DNA of 64,000 bases from JACCTH01 sp963761985 (GCA_963761985.1 CAVXIT010000012.1:1-64000); one strand, 5' to 3'. Positions 27,594 to 36,183 are shown, counted from the stretch's first letter. Translations and numbers: made by a program. Notes: generated by a model not told the origin, from the sequence alone.

Positions 27594-29603
27594 GTGCCCG
27601 AGTTCCGCGTCCAATCCGACTTTGCTCCTGCTGGCGATCAGCCCAAAGCCATCGAAATGCTGGCCGAAGGAATCAAAGCCGGCGAACAGTCGCAGACGCT
27701 GCTCGGCATCACCGGCTCTGGAAAGTCGGCGACGATTGCCTGGACGATCGAGGCGGTCCAAAAGCCAACGATTGTCATCGCCCCCAACAAGGCTCTGGCG
27801 GCCCAGCTGGCCAACGAGTTCCGCCAGTTCTTCCCCGAGAACCGCGTCGAATACTTCGTCTCCTACTACGACTATTACCAGCCCGAGGCCTACATCCCCT
27901 CAACTGACACCTACATCGAGAAAGACGCCACGGTCAACGATGAGATCGACCGGCTCCGCCACTCGGCGACTTCGGCTTTGCTGGTCAGGCGGGACGTGAT
28001 CATCGTCGCTTCGGTTTCGTGTATTTACGGCTTGGGTTCGCCCGAACAGTACGAAGGTCAGCTGTTACGTCTCTTCCAAAACGTCGAGTATCCGATGAGA
28101 GATGCCATTCGCCGGCTCATCGACATCGGCTATGAGCGCAACGAAGTCAACCTGATCCGGGGGAAGTTCAGGGTGAGGGGGGACACGCTGGAGGTGATGC
28201 CTGCCTACGAGGAGTCGGTGATCCGGTTCTCATATTTCGGTGATGAGGTGGAGCGGATTCTGCGGATGAACCCGATCACGGGCGAAGTGATTGAGGAGAT
28301 GCCGGAAATCGTGATCTTTCCTGCCTCTCACTATGTCACCGAGCGCGAGCGGATGCTTCGTGCCACTGCCCTGATTGAGGAGGAGCTGGCGCAACGGCTG
28401 GCCGAGCTCGAGAGCCAGGGGAAATTGCTCGAAGCGCAACGATTGCGGATGCGGACCGCATACGACCTCGAGATGATCCGTGAGGTAGGTTTTTGCACCG
28501 GGATCGAGAACTATTCGCGCTACCTCGACGGACGACAGGCGGGCGAGGCTCCTTACACACTGCTGGATTACTTCCCGGATGACTACCTGACAATCATCGA
28601 CGAGTCCCATGTCACGGTGCCTCAGATCGGCGGACAGTATGAAGGGGATCACAGCCGCAAATCGATGCTGGTCGAGCACGGCTTCCGCCTCCCCTCAGCG
28701 ATGGACAACCGACCGCTCCGATTCGACGAATGGCTGGAGAAAGCGAACCAGATCGTGTTCCTCTCCGCGACTCCCTCGGACTTTGAGATTGCCCGTTCAT
28801 CGCGGGTGGTTGAGCAGATCGTGCGCCCAACGGGGTTGGTCGACCCCGAGGTCGTAGTCCGCCCGACTCGCGGACAGATCGACGACCTCCTGCATGAAAT
28901 TCGAACCAGGGCCACGATCGAGCAAAGAATCCTGGTCACGACTCTGACGAAGAAGATGGCCGAGGACCTCACGGACTATTTGCTGGAGATGGGAGTGAAG
29001 GCGCGATATCTCCACTCCGAGATCGACACCCTCGAGAGAATCTCGATCCTGCGCGATCTCCGGCTGGGTGAGTTCGATGTCTTGGTCGGGATCAACCTTT
29101 TACGCGAGGGTCTCGACCTTCCCGAGGTCTCGCTGGTGGCCATCCTCGATGCCGACAAGGAAGGTTTTCTCCGCTCCCAGACCTCCCTCATCCAGATCAT
29201 TGGCCGGGCAGCTCGAAACGTCGATGGCCAGGTGATCATGTATGCCGACCAGGTCACCCGTTCCATGCAGTACGCGATCAATGAGACCAACCGGCGCCGT
29301 AGGTTGCAGGAGGAGTACAACGAGGAGCGCGGGATCGATCCGCAAACGGTGCGGAAGAAGGTTTCAGACATCCTCGACCTGGTCGCCTCAGAACCTTCCC
29401 CGGGGGACCGCCGCCGCCGAGAGCTGACTGCGCGGGAGCCCCTCAACCTGGGGGGCGACGACCTCACGAGGCTGATCATGTCGCTCGAGGATGAGATGCA
29501 CCAGGCTGCCAAGGAGCTCCGCTTCGAGTATGCGGCTCGGCTGCGCGACGAGGTCAACGATCTCAAGCGCGAGCTGCGCCAGATCACCCAAGCCGTCGGC
29601 TAG
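27594..29603 (+). CDS. uvrB: Excinuclease ABC subunit B
   Basis: 669 residues, full length. UvrB is the damage-verifying helicase-like subunit of nucleotide excision repair. Walker A GITGSGKS (residues 38-45), beta-hairpin YYDYYQPEAY, DEAD-like IIDESHV, motif VPQIGGQYEGDHSRK, helicase motifs V-VI (VGINLLREGLDLPEV, IQIIGRAARNVDGQVI), and a C-terminal UVR motif EMHQAAKELRFEYAARLRDE for UvrC/UvrA contact. GTG 27594 gives the standard MPEFRVQSDFAPAGDQP. The Walker A T to S change (GKS for GKT) is conservative. Confidence 0.97.
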   Translation: MPEFRVQSDFAPAGDQPKAIEMLAEGIKAGEQSQTLLGITGSGKSATIAWTIEAVQKPTIVIAPNKALAAQLANEFRQFFPENRVEYFVSYYDYYQPEAYIPSTDTYIEKDATVNDEIDRLRHSATSALLVRRDVIIVASVSCIYGLGSPEQYEGQLLRLFQNVEYPMRDAIRRLIDIGYERNEVNLIRGKFRVRGDTLEVMPAYEESVIRFSYFGDEVERILRMNPITGEVIEEMPEIVIFPASHYVTERERMLRATALIEEELAQRLAELESQGKLLEAQRLRMRTAYDLEMIREVGFCTGIENYSRYLDGRQAGEAPYTLLDYFPDDYLTIIDESHVTVPQIGGQYEGDHSRKSMLVEHGFRLPSAMDNRPLRFDEWLEKANQIVFLSATPSDFEIARSSRVVEQIVRPTGLVDPEVVVRPTRGQIDDLLHEIRTRATIEQRILVTTLTKKMAEDLTDYLLEMGVKARYLHSEIDTLERISILRDLRLGEFDVLVGINLLREGLDLPEVSLVAILDADKEGFLRSQTSLIQIIGRAARNVDGQVIMYADQVTRSMQYAINETNRRRRLQEEYNEERGIDPQTVRKKVSDILDLVASEPSPGDRRRRELTAREPLNLGGDDLTRLIMSLEDEMHQAAKELRFEYAARLRDEVNDLKRELRQITQAVG

Positions 29604-29670
29604 ACATGAGGCCAGACGTCAGACTCGTTTCCCGATCTGACATCTGATCTCTGATTCTAATCTTCCACTG

Positions 29671-30147
29671 ATGGCTGATTCAACGACGTGGCTTACTCCG
29701 GCGGCTTTTGACAAGCTGACGGCCGAGCTCGATGACCTCAAAACCAACGGCCGGCGCCAGATGGAGATGCGGCTGGCCGAGGCGCGCGCCCACGGAGACC
29801 TGCGTGAGAACGGCGACTACGACGCCGCCAAGAACGATCAGGGAATGATGGAGGCGCGCATTCGCCAGGTGGAAGCGATCCTCGCTCACGCCCAGGTGAA
29901 GGAGGCAAGCGACGACGGCACCGTGCAAATCGGGTCAGTGGTCAAGGTGGTGGACGCGGATGGCGATGAAGCCGAGTACTTCGTCGCCACTCCGGAGAAC
30001 AAGGAACCGGGATTTCTGCTGGCTTCACCGGCCGGGCCGTTGGGGCATGCTTTGATCGGAGCCCGCGCCGGTGAGACGGTGAGCTACAAGGCTCCCGGCG
30101 GCACTTTTTCGCTCACGATCAAGAGCGTGCGCGCCTTCCGCAGCTAG
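29671..30147 (+). CDS. GreA/GreB-family transcription elongation factor
   Basis: 158 residues. The N-terminal coiled coil (AFDKLTAELDDLKTNGRRQM, LAEARAHGDLRENGDYDAAK) holds the acidic D-L-R-E-N-x-D-Y tip used for RNA cleavage in backtracked polymerase. The C-terminal FKBP-like domain is VGDADGDEAEYFVAT-like, then LASPAGPLGHALIGARAGETVSY. It begins 67 bases after uvrB with an odd, GTCAGA/TCTGAC-rich spacer. GreA is likely, but greA versus a paralogue cannot be decided. Confidence 0.88.
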   Translation: MADSTTWLTPAAFDKLTAELDDLKTNGRRQMEMRLAEARAHGDLRENGDYDAAKNDQGMMEARIRQVEAILAHAQVKEASDDGTVQIGSVVKVVDADGDEAEYFVATPENKEPGFLLASPAGPLGHALIGARAGETVSYKAPGGTFSLTIKSVRAFRS

Positions 30148-30167
30148 GGCGGTCTTACCCTGAGAGG

Positions 30168-31565
30168 GTGAAACTCCGGCTTCGCAGCCCTCGCCAACTT
30201 GCCCGGCAGCTGCTGACCCAGGCGCGCCGCGAGCCGGAAGAAGTCGAGGAATATCTCGACGCCCACGGCGAGGAATGGGAGGCCCTCGCTGAAGCCGCCC
30301 CCGGGGCGGCCGCTGCAATCCTCGAAGAGCTCGACGAGGAAGCGCTCGCCGAATTGATCTCCGACCTCGAAGCGCCCGAGGCGGCCGAGGTGCTCTCAGA
30401 GCTCCAGACAGAAATTGCGGCTGATCTGCTGGAAGAGCTCCCCCCGGAAGAGGCTGCCGCACTGCTCGCAGAGCTACCACCCGAAGATGCCGCTGACCTG
30501 CTCGGAGAAGTCGAAGGCGAGGCTGCCGCCTCAATCATCGACTTCCTAACCGACGAAGCCGCGAGTGAGGTCCGCCGGCTGTTGGCTTATGCGCCCGATT
30601 CGGCCGGTGGTTTGATGACTACCGACGTTGCCAGGTTGCCGCTGGGGTTGACGGCGGGCGAGGCAATCGAGCGCATTCGCCAGTTACGAGAGGAGCTTGA
30701 AGACCTCTCCTATGTCTATGTCACCGGCGATGCAGGGGAGTTGCTGGGGGTGATCTCATTCCGTGACCTGGTTTTCAATCGGCCCGGGATCGGCCTGGAA
30801 GAGGTGATGGTGACCGATCCGATCGTGGTCGGTGCAGCTGCTGACCGGGAGGAAGTCAACGAGATCATCTCGCAATATCACATAAGAGCAGTGCCAGTCG
30901 TCGACACTGCCGGGGTCTTGCTCGGCGTTGTGACGACCGACTCCGTGATCGAATCGGTGCAGGAAGAAGCCAGTGAGGACTTCGCCGCTGCCATGGGCGC
31001 CGGTCTCACCGAGAACGTCCGCAGCCCGGTCTGGTCCTCGGTGCGGGCTCGGCTGCCCTGGATTACCTTTGACGTCTTCCTGTCCGGACTTGTGGTTTGG
31101 GCGGTCAGCCAGTTCCACGAAGTTCTAGATAGCTTTGTCGTCCTCGCCGCGTTGATGCCCCTCGTGGCTCGGATAGGCGGGGATGCGGGTGCCCAGAGCC
31201 TGGCAGTAGTGATCCGTGGTTTGGCCGCCGACGAGATTCCAGCCGCGAGCGGCAGGAGGGTTGTCGCCCGTGAGACAACGATCGGGGCGATAAACGGAGT
31301 GGCAATCGCCTTGCTCTCCGGAGCCTTGGGTTTTGCCATGCAAACGCTGCGCCACGGACCGAGCCCGGGCCGGATCGGGATGTCGATGGCGCTGGCGGCG
31401 ATGGCGAACCTGGTCATCGCCGGCGCCGCCGGCTCGGGCATTCCCCTCGTCCTGCGACGCATGGGCTTCGATCCTGCCCTCGGTTCCAACCTCTTTCTCA
31501 CCACGGTCACCGACCTGCTCGGCTTCGCCGGGTTTCTGGCCGTGGCGACCCTGCTTCTGACCTAG
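30168..31565 (+). CDS. mgtE: Magnesium transporter MgtE
   Basis: 465 residues. An acidic N-domain of short repeats (LEELPPEEAAALLAELPPED, AADLLGEVEGEAA), then MTTDVARLPLGLTAGEAIER and a CBS pair (YVYVTGDAGELLGVISFRDL; IISQYHIRAVPVVDTAGVLL). Five C-terminal transmembrane helices carry the MgtE pore signature (LPWITFDVFLSGLVVWAVSQ, LAALMPLVARIGGDAGAQSL, SNLFLTTVTDLLGFAGFLAV). Mg2+-gated channel in the cell membrane. GTG 30168. No Mg-responsive leader (M-box) is visible in the 20-base gap after the GreA gene. Confidence 0.93.
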   Translation: MKLRLRSPRQLARQLLTQARREPEEVEEYLDAHGEEWEALAEAAPGAAAAILEELDEEALAELISDLEAPEAAEVLSELQTEIAADLLEELPPEEAAALLAELPPEDAADLLGEVEGEAAASIIDFLTDEAASEVRRLLAYAPDSAGGLMTTDVARLPLGLTAGEAIERIRQLREELEDLSYVYVTGDAGELLGVISFRDLVFNRPGIGLEEVMVTDPIVVGAAADREEVNEIISQYHIRAVPVVDTAGVLLGVVTTDSVIESVQEEASEDFAAAMGAGLTENVRSPVWSSVRARLPWITFDVFLSGLVVWAVSQFHEVLDSFVVLAALMPLVARIGGDAGAQSLAVVIRGLAADEIPAASGRRVVARETTIGAINGVAIALLSGALGFAMQTLRHGPSPGRIGMSMALAAMANLVIAGAAGSGIPLVLRRMGFDPALGSNLFLTTVTDLLGFAGFLAVATLLLT

Positions 31566-31634
31566 CCCTTTCGGCCGATTTTCGCGAATCGGGGGTTCCT
31601 CAGCCAGAAGGCGGGGGGTAGTCTCTGGCGGCGC

Positions 31635-32882
31635 ATGAGGGAGCGAGGGTCCCCGCTCTTTTTCTTGGCGGTATTTGCCCTGCTATTGGCGTTGCCTGCA
31701 CAAGCCACCGATCTTGCCCCTCCGGCGGATCCTTCGACGGTTGTGACGACGACGACCATCGATCCCAATGCATGGCCTGAGATTCCCACGGCGACGGCGA
31801 CGGCGCCGGCAGGCGACGCAGTTGCGTTAGTCGAGAGCGGACCTGCCCCGCTCAACCGAGTGCGGCGCACCCGTCACATTCTCTGGCCGCTGCCCGGCTA
31901 CCTCGATGTAGCGTCGAGTTGGGGTGCAGACCGAGACGGTGGCACTCGCCTCCACCGTGGCAACGACATCATGGCCCCCAAGTTGACGCCGGTCGTGGCG
32001 GTAGCCAACGGAACAATCGGGTCGATTCGCGCGCAAAGAGGAGATTGCTGTTGGATCGTCCTCAACCATGACGACGGCTGGTCGTCCTGGTATCTCCATC
32101 TCAACAACGATGTCCTCGGCTCCGACAATGGGCGGGGCAACGGCATTCGGCCCGACTTGATTGAGGGATCAAGGGTCGCCGCCGGTGAAGTGATTGGTTG
32201 GGTAGGTGACTCGGGTAACGCCGAGCCGGGAGCACCCCATCTCCACTTCGAGCTGCACATGCCGGGAGTCGGTGCGATCGATCCCTATCCCAGCCTGCGC
32301 TGGGCTCGCAACAACACCGGCCAACCAGCCTTTGCCAGTTCGTTCAACGGAGCCTTCAGCGATGACGATGGCCTCCGCTCGGAGTATGTATTCGAGCTGT
32401 TGACCACCCTGGGGGCTACCGTTACCTGCGATTCGTGGGCTGGCCAATCCTGTCCGACGCTCGCCGCCACCGAACTCGAAACAGCATCATGGTTGAGCGC
32501 CATCTCCGGGGTGACGATCGAGCCACCCGCCCCTGAAGTCCAGATCTCAGCGAGTGTGGCGATGTCCGCGGCCACCGTTTGCGCACCGGAGCTTTGCCCT
32601 CCGCCACCCATAACCAGAGGTGAGCTGATCACGATGGTCCTTTGGTCGCTTCACCAGCAAAGCTCCGCGCAAGCGGAGGGTTCTGAAGCGGCTGAACCCC
32701 AGGCCCGGGCCGAAATGAACCCGGTTTCCGCGCTCGCCGAGCTGCAGTACCTGGGCCTGACCGATGTCTGTCCGCTGCTGGAGCTGCCGATGGACAGCCT
32801 GGTGAGCCGCGGGCAGGTCGCCGAGACGATCGGCCAGGCTTTCGGGTTCGTCCCCTCCGTGGTTTGCGGCCAAGTTTCCTGA
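31635..32882 (+). CDS. Secreted M23 family metallopeptidase with C-terminal extension
   Basis: 415 residues. Signal peptide (FFLAVFALLLALPAQA), Thr-rich linker, then a LytM/M23 domain: LHRGNDIMAPKLTPVVAVAN (His and Asp ligands of zinc), DCCWIVLNHDDGWSSWYLHL, and the HLHF motif in PGAPHLHFELHMPG. The ~190-residue tail (VFELLTTLGATVTCDSWAG, ITRGELITMVLWSLHQQ, LVSRGQVAETIGQAFGF) resembles S-layer-homology-type repeats that bind the wall. It probably acts on peptidoglycan. A possible SigB-like promoter (GGTT 31594, GGGTAG 31616) precedes it; spacing is long. Confidence 0.85.
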   Translation: MRERGSPLFFLAVFALLLALPAQATDLAPPADPSTVVTTTTIDPNAWPEIPTATATAPAGDAVALVESGPAPLNRVRRTRHILWPLPGYLDVASSWGADRDGGTRLHRGNDIMAPKLTPVVAVANGTIGSIRAQRGDCCWIVLNHDDGWSSWYLHLNNDVLGSDNGRGNGIRPDLIEGSRVAAGEVIGWVGDSGNAEPGAPHLHFELHMPGVGAIDPYPSLRWARNNTGQPAFASSFNGAFSDDDGLRSEYVFELLTTLGATVTCDSWAGQSCPTLAATELETASWLSAISGVTIEPPAPEVQISASVAMSAATVCAPELCPPPPITRGELITMVLWSLHQQSSAQAEGSEAAEPQARAEMNPVSALAELQYLGLTDVCPLLELPMDSLVSRGQVAETIGQAFGFVPSVVCGQVS

Positions 32883-32887
32883 CTGGC

Positions 32888-32913
32888 GGTTAAGACAGTC
32901 GACCGGCGGGTAC
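32888..32913 (+). promoter_or_regulatory. SigB-type promoter candidate before the RsbU-like gene
   Basis: GGTT (32888-32891) and GGGTAC (32908-32913) with a 16-base spacer match the actinobacterial SigB/SigF-group pattern G-N-N-T ... GGGTAY. It is 28 bases before the phosphatase ATG. The same GGGTAC with the same spacer occurs before glsB (35581). Confidence 0.5.
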
Positions 32914-32940
32914 CTGCTCGCTAAATGCTTAGGTCCGCCA

Positions 32941-34086
32941 ATGACTGAAAGAACCTCGCTCGGCCGGGTGATCGGCGACCTCGTGAATCGACTCGATCAG
33001 GCCCGACCAGCCGATCTTGCGGCCGTGGCCGTGACCGAGTTGGTTCGATTCGGCATTGCCGAAGAAGCAGCCATCTGGATCGTCGACCACGGGTTCAGCC
33101 GTCTCTCCGACCTCTCCGGCATCTCAAGTCCCATCGGTGTGGGCGACGGCCCTGCGGGGCGTGTCGCGATTTCTGGTGTTCCGCTCCTAGACAAGGGGCG
33201 CGCATATCTTCCATTGAGCCGGCGCGGTCAAGTGATGGGGGTGCTCGTGGTCTACCCGGCCACAGAGGAGGTAATCGACGACTTGGCCCCCCTGGCGACA
33301 ACGATCACCAACGCCTTGCTGGCGACTCTGCTGATCAGCGACGTCGTTGACCGCCATCAAGGATCCGGTGAGCTCAGTCTCCCGGCCACCATCCAGAAGC
33401 GAAACCTGCCCCTGGGCGCTTATTCGGATGACGAAGTCGAGGTCGGAAGCCGGCTGGAACCCGCCTACGACGTGGCGGGCGACGCCATCGACTACGCGAT
33501 CAACCCCGAAGGGATTCACCTGGCGATTTTCGACGCGGTAGGTCACGGGCTCCGCTCCACCACGCTCAGCACGCTCGCCCTCTCGACCTATCGATTGCTC
33601 CGCCGGCAAAACGCTTCGATGGCCGAGACCGCCAAAGCGATCGACGAGGTTGTGGCGGCCAACGGCCGGCCCGGCGATTTCGTCACCGGGATACTGGCGG
33701 TGATCCGCCCTGAGGAGAATGTGCTGGAGCTTTGGAACGCTGGACACCATCCCCCGCTACTCATCAGAGATCGGAGCCACCAGTTTCTGACTACCGATCC
33801 TCCCGGGTTGCCCTTCGGGCTTCGTCATGACGGCGACGGCCATGAGTCGTTGGTGTCTCGAATCGGCGACGTGATCTTTCTCTACTCAGATGGCGTGATA
33901 CAGGCTCGCGACCCCGACAAGGCGATGTGGGGCGAGAGCCACTTGGCGGAGACCGCGGTGCGCAAGGCAAACGACGGCGAGAGCATGTCTCAGATTTGCC
34001 GGGAGATTCTGAACGAGGTCATCGACTGGACCGCCGATCCCTTGGCGGACGATGCCTCGATCGTCGGGATGCGCCGGGTCGCCTAG
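32941..34086 (+). CDS. RsbU-like PP2C phosphatase with GAF-like sensor region
   Basis: 381 residues. Residues ~20-135 are GAF-like (LDQARPADLAAVAVTELVRF, PAGRVAISGVPLLDKGRAYL, LSRRGQVMGVLVVY). The SpoIIE-type phosphatase follows: EPAYDVAGDAIDYAI, LAIFDAVGHGLRS (D-A-V-G-H-G in place of D-x-x-G-K-G), LWNAGHHPPLLI, FLYSDGVIQARDPD and PLADDASIVGMR. It dephosphorylates STAS antagonists to free sigma factors. It converges on the sigma gene 20 bases away and probably acts on the STAS protein at 35224-35556. Confidence 0.85.
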   Translation: MTERTSLGRVIGDLVNRLDQARPADLAAVAVTELVRFGIAEEAAIWIVDHGFSRLSDLSGISSPIGVGDGPAGRVAISGVPLLDKGRAYLPLSRRGQVMGVLVVYPATEEVIDDLAPLATTITNALLATLLISDVVDRHQGSGELSLPATIQKRNLPLGAYSDDEVEVGSRLEPAYDVAGDAIDYAINPEGIHLAIFDAVGHGLRSTTLSTLALSTYRLLRRQNASMAETAKAIDEVVAANGRPGDFVTGILAVIRPEENVLELWNAGHHPPLLIRDRSHQFLTTDPPGLPFGLRHDGDGHESLVSRIGDVIFLYSDGVIQARDPDKAMWGESHLAETAVRKANDGESMSQICREILNEVIDWTADPLADDASIVGMRRVA

Positions 34087-34105
34087 CTCGCACCGGCTCG
34101 AGCCG

Positions 34106-35227
34106 CTATTCAGCGGGAATCATCTCCAGAACGGTGCGCAGGCGCGTTAAGGCTTTCTGGAGCAGCCGGGAGACATGCATCTGCGAAACGCCGATCCTCT
34201 CGGCAATTTCGCTTTGCGTGAGATCCTCGAAGAAGCGCAGATAGACAATCTCGCGCTCGCGGGTAGGCAGGCGACCCAGCTCCTCGGCGAGCTCAGGCCA
34301 CAGCTCGTCTTCGCCCGACCCGGGAAGGAGCTCCGAGAGCAATTGGCCGGTGTTCGGATCGGGTGCATCAATTGACTCCCACCGATAAGCAACTCGCGCT
34401 TCCTGCGCGTCCTCGACCTCTTGCTCGGACAGGCCAACATCGGTCGCGATTTCGGCTGGAGTCGGAACCCGACCCAACGTCTGGGTGAGCCGATCGATGG
34501 TCTTGCCCACGCTCAGAGTGTTCTCCTGCAGCCCCCGTGGCACCCGCACCGACCAGGCTCGGTCCCGCAGGTACCGCTTGAGCTCACCGACCACCGTCAC
34601 CGCCGCGAACGGCTCGAACTCACCTTTCTCGGGGTCGAACCGCCGCATGGCCGAAACCAACCCAAGCAAAGCGACCTGCTCAAGATCGCGGTCGGGGATG
34701 CCTTTGTCACGAAACCGGCGGGCAATGGCCGCCGACAACGGGGTGAATCGCCTCACTGCCTCGTCTTGATAGAGCGGATCGGTTCGAGCCCGATCCAAGA
34801 CCTCCCGGTTACTCACATCCGCGAGTGCCTCGCCAGTTCCAGCGGCTTTGACCTCGAACCAATAAACGGTCGATCGCTCGTCGCCGTCTTCGCCCCATCG
34901 TCTGCTCAAACCGTCGAGGAGGGCTTCGGAGAAAGGTTCGAGCGGGCGCTGGACTTTGCGCGAACTCATCTCGACCCGCCAATCGGTCACAGTGGTCATC
35001 AATCGAACTTCGATCGGCGATTTCTTTCCCTGGCCGACGAAGTGGCTGACTAACTCGGTCGCCATGAGTTGCGCCTCGGCCAAGCGCACTGGCTCAAGTC
35101 GCGCGTGCTCGTTGAGCAAACGCCGGACCCACTGGCCGGATGCAGACTCCGCCGGAAGCTCGTGGACTATCACGACGCTTTCGGGCGACTCTTCCTCGTC
35201 GCGCAAACTCTCCTGGCGCAAACTCAC
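34106..35227 (-). CDS. SigB/SigF-type sigma factor with N-terminal degenerate RsbW-like domain
   Basis: 373 residues, about 110 longer than a normal SigB. Residues ~150-370 are sigma-70 regions 2-4: RFTPLSAAIARRFRDKGIPD, QVALLGLVSAMRRFDPEKGE (2.2), AVTVVGELKRYLRDRAWSVR (2.4/3), GRVPTPAEIATDVGLSEQEV (3), PTREREIVYLRFFEDLTQSE and IAERIGVSQMHVSRLLQKAL (4, HTH). Residues ~20-127 resemble a GHKL anti-sigma kinase: MATELVSHFVGQG at the N-box position, IEVRLMTTVTDWRVEMSS, LLDGLSRRWGEDGD, STVYWFEV. The N-box Asn and the D-x-G-x-G loop are missing, so ATP binding is unlikely. It overlaps the STAS gene by ATGA. Confidence 0.85.
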   Translation of the reverse strand: MSLRQESLRDEEESPESVVIVHELPAESASGQWVRRLLNEHARLEPVRLAEAQLMATELVSHFVGQGKKSPIEVRLMTTVTDWRVEMSSRKVQRPLEPFSEALLDGLSRRWGEDGDERSTVYWFEVKAAGTGEALADVSNREVLDRARTDPLYQDEAVRRFTPLSAAIARRFRDKGIPDRDLEQVALLGLVSAMRRFDPEKGEFEPFAAVTVVGELKRYLRDRAWSVRVPRGLQENTLSVGKTIDRLTQTLGRVPTPAEIATDVGLSEQEVEDAQEARVAYRWESIDAPDPNTGQLLSELLPGSGEDELWPELAEELGRLPTREREIVYLRFFEDLTQSEIAERIGVSQMHVSRLLQKALTRLRTVLEMIPAE

Positions 35228-35556
35228 GCTGTTGCCGCCGCGACGGTATCGAAGAGCTTGAGCAGCCGATCTACGCCTGTGACGGCTAGAGCCCGTGCGA
35301 CCGGTCCGCCGGACAGGACGACTCCCAGAGTTCCGTTCTCCCCTTCTAACCGTTGCGAGGTCACGAGCAAGGCCCGCATCCCCGTCGAATCCATAAAGCT
35401 GACCGCAGTGAGATCGATCACCATCCGGTTGAATCCTGCACTTATGGCACTTTCGACTGCTGCTTCGAGCATTTCTACCGTTGCAAGATCGAGTTCCCCC
35501 GTCGCCACCAGCACTGAGGTGTTCTCCTGATTTTGGGAATCAACCCGAAATGTCAC
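35224..35556 (-). CDS. STAS-domain anti-anti-sigma factor upstream of the sigma gene
   Basis: 110 residues: SVLVATGELDLATVEMLEAA, MVIDLTAVSFMDSTGMRALL with the phospho-acceptor Ser in M-D-S-T-G, and GGPVARALAVTGVDRLLKLF. First gene of a two-gene operon with the sigma factor (4-base overlap). GTG 35556 has no ribosome site; an AAACCC (minus-strand GGGTTT, 35562-35567) lies five bases upstream, so a leaderless SigB-dependent transcript is possible. In RsbV logic it would bind an RsbW-like domain, here either the sigma's own N-terminus or the kinase at 19553. Confidence 0.85.
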   Translation of the reverse strand: MTFRVDSQNQENTSVLVATGELDLATVEMLEAAVESAISAGFNRMVIDLTAVSFMDSTGMRALLVTSQRLEGENGTLGVVLSGGPVARALAVTGVDRLLKLFDTVAAATA

Positions 35557-35580
35557 AAGTCAAACCCATAAATGAATCGC

Positions 35581-35606
35581 GTTTGATCCTATCCATTCAG
35601 GGGTAC
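35581..35606 (+). promoter_or_regulatory. SigB-type promoter candidate before glsB-like gene
   Basis: GTTT (35581-35584) and GGGTAC (35601-35606) with a 16-base spacer, close to the GTTT-N15-17-GGGTAT pattern of SigF/SigB-group sigma factors. It lies in the 84-base gap between the STAS-sigma operon and the GlsB-like gene and starts 60 bases before its TTG. Confidence 0.55.
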
Positions 35607-35640
35607 CGGGGTTTTCGGAATCCCTACACGGAGGAAAACC

Positions 35641-35898
35641 TTGGGAATCATTGTTTGGTTGATTATCGGGCTCATCGCCGGCTTCTTGGCTCGTGCGATT
35701 GTGCCCGGAGCAGACTCGATGGGCGTCGGCGCCACGTTGATTTTGGGGCTAATTGGCTCTCTTGTCGGCGGGTTCCTCGGCAACCTCTTCGTCGAGGGTC
35801 AGTGGGACCTCGAGGCAGCCGGGATCATCGGCTCGGTCATCGGGGCGATCGTCGCTCTGCTGATTTACCGGGCGATGGGGCGGGGAAGAACGGTCTAG
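35641..35898 (+). CDS. GlsB/YeaQ/YmgE family small membrane protein
   Basis: 85 residues, three transmembrane segments rich in Gly: IVWLIIGLIAGFLARAIVPG, GVGATLILGLIGSLVGGFLG, AGIIGSVIGAIVALLIYRAM. This family is usually stress-induced. TTG 35641 follows GGAGG by seven bases. It is preceded by a SigB-like promoter and followed by two more small genes, so the three may form a general-stress cluster beside the sigma factor. Confidence 0.85.
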   Translation: MGIIVWLIIGLIAGFLARAIVPGADSMGVGATLILGLIGSLVGGFLGNLFVEGQWDLEAAGIIGSVIGAIVALLIYRAMGRGRTV

Positions 35899-35952
35899 GG
35901 CCAACTCTTTGGCGTTTGACTCACCGCTAGGAAAACCGAAGGAGACAATGAA

Positions 35953-36129
35953 ATGACTGACAGAGAAGTAATCGTCAACAACGAAGGTCGCAGCACCGGA
36001 GCCTTGGTGGCGGGGATCGTGGCAGTGCTCTTGATCCTCATCGCCATCTGGTACTTCGCCAACAACGGGACGACTGCCGGCGACGGAGACGTCGACGTCG
36101 ACGTCAACGTTCCCGCAACGACGAACTAG
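35953..36129 (+). CDS. 58-residue single-pass membrane protein
   Basis: ATG 35953 has GGAG about eight bases upstream; an out-of-frame ATG at 35948 runs straight into a stop. The product has a polar N-terminus (MTDREVIVNNEGRSTG), one transmembrane segment (ALVAGIVAVLLILIAIWYFA) and an acidic, valine-alternating tail (GDGDVDVDVNVPATT). Similar short proteins are common beside GlsB/CsbD genes in actinobacteria. Function unknown. Confidence 0.65.
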   Translation: MTDREVIVNNEGRSTGALVAGIVAVLLILIAIWYFANNGTTAGDGDVDVDVNVPATTN

Positions 36130-36183
36130 CGAAGCGAGAAAATGATCGGGTCTTCGGATTCGATCGGAGAGAAAGGGGACGCT

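Noticed and set aside
30148..30168. A magnesium riboswitch before mgtE
   Set aside because: The gap to the upstream GreA-type gene is only 20 bases, too short for an M-box or similar leader.
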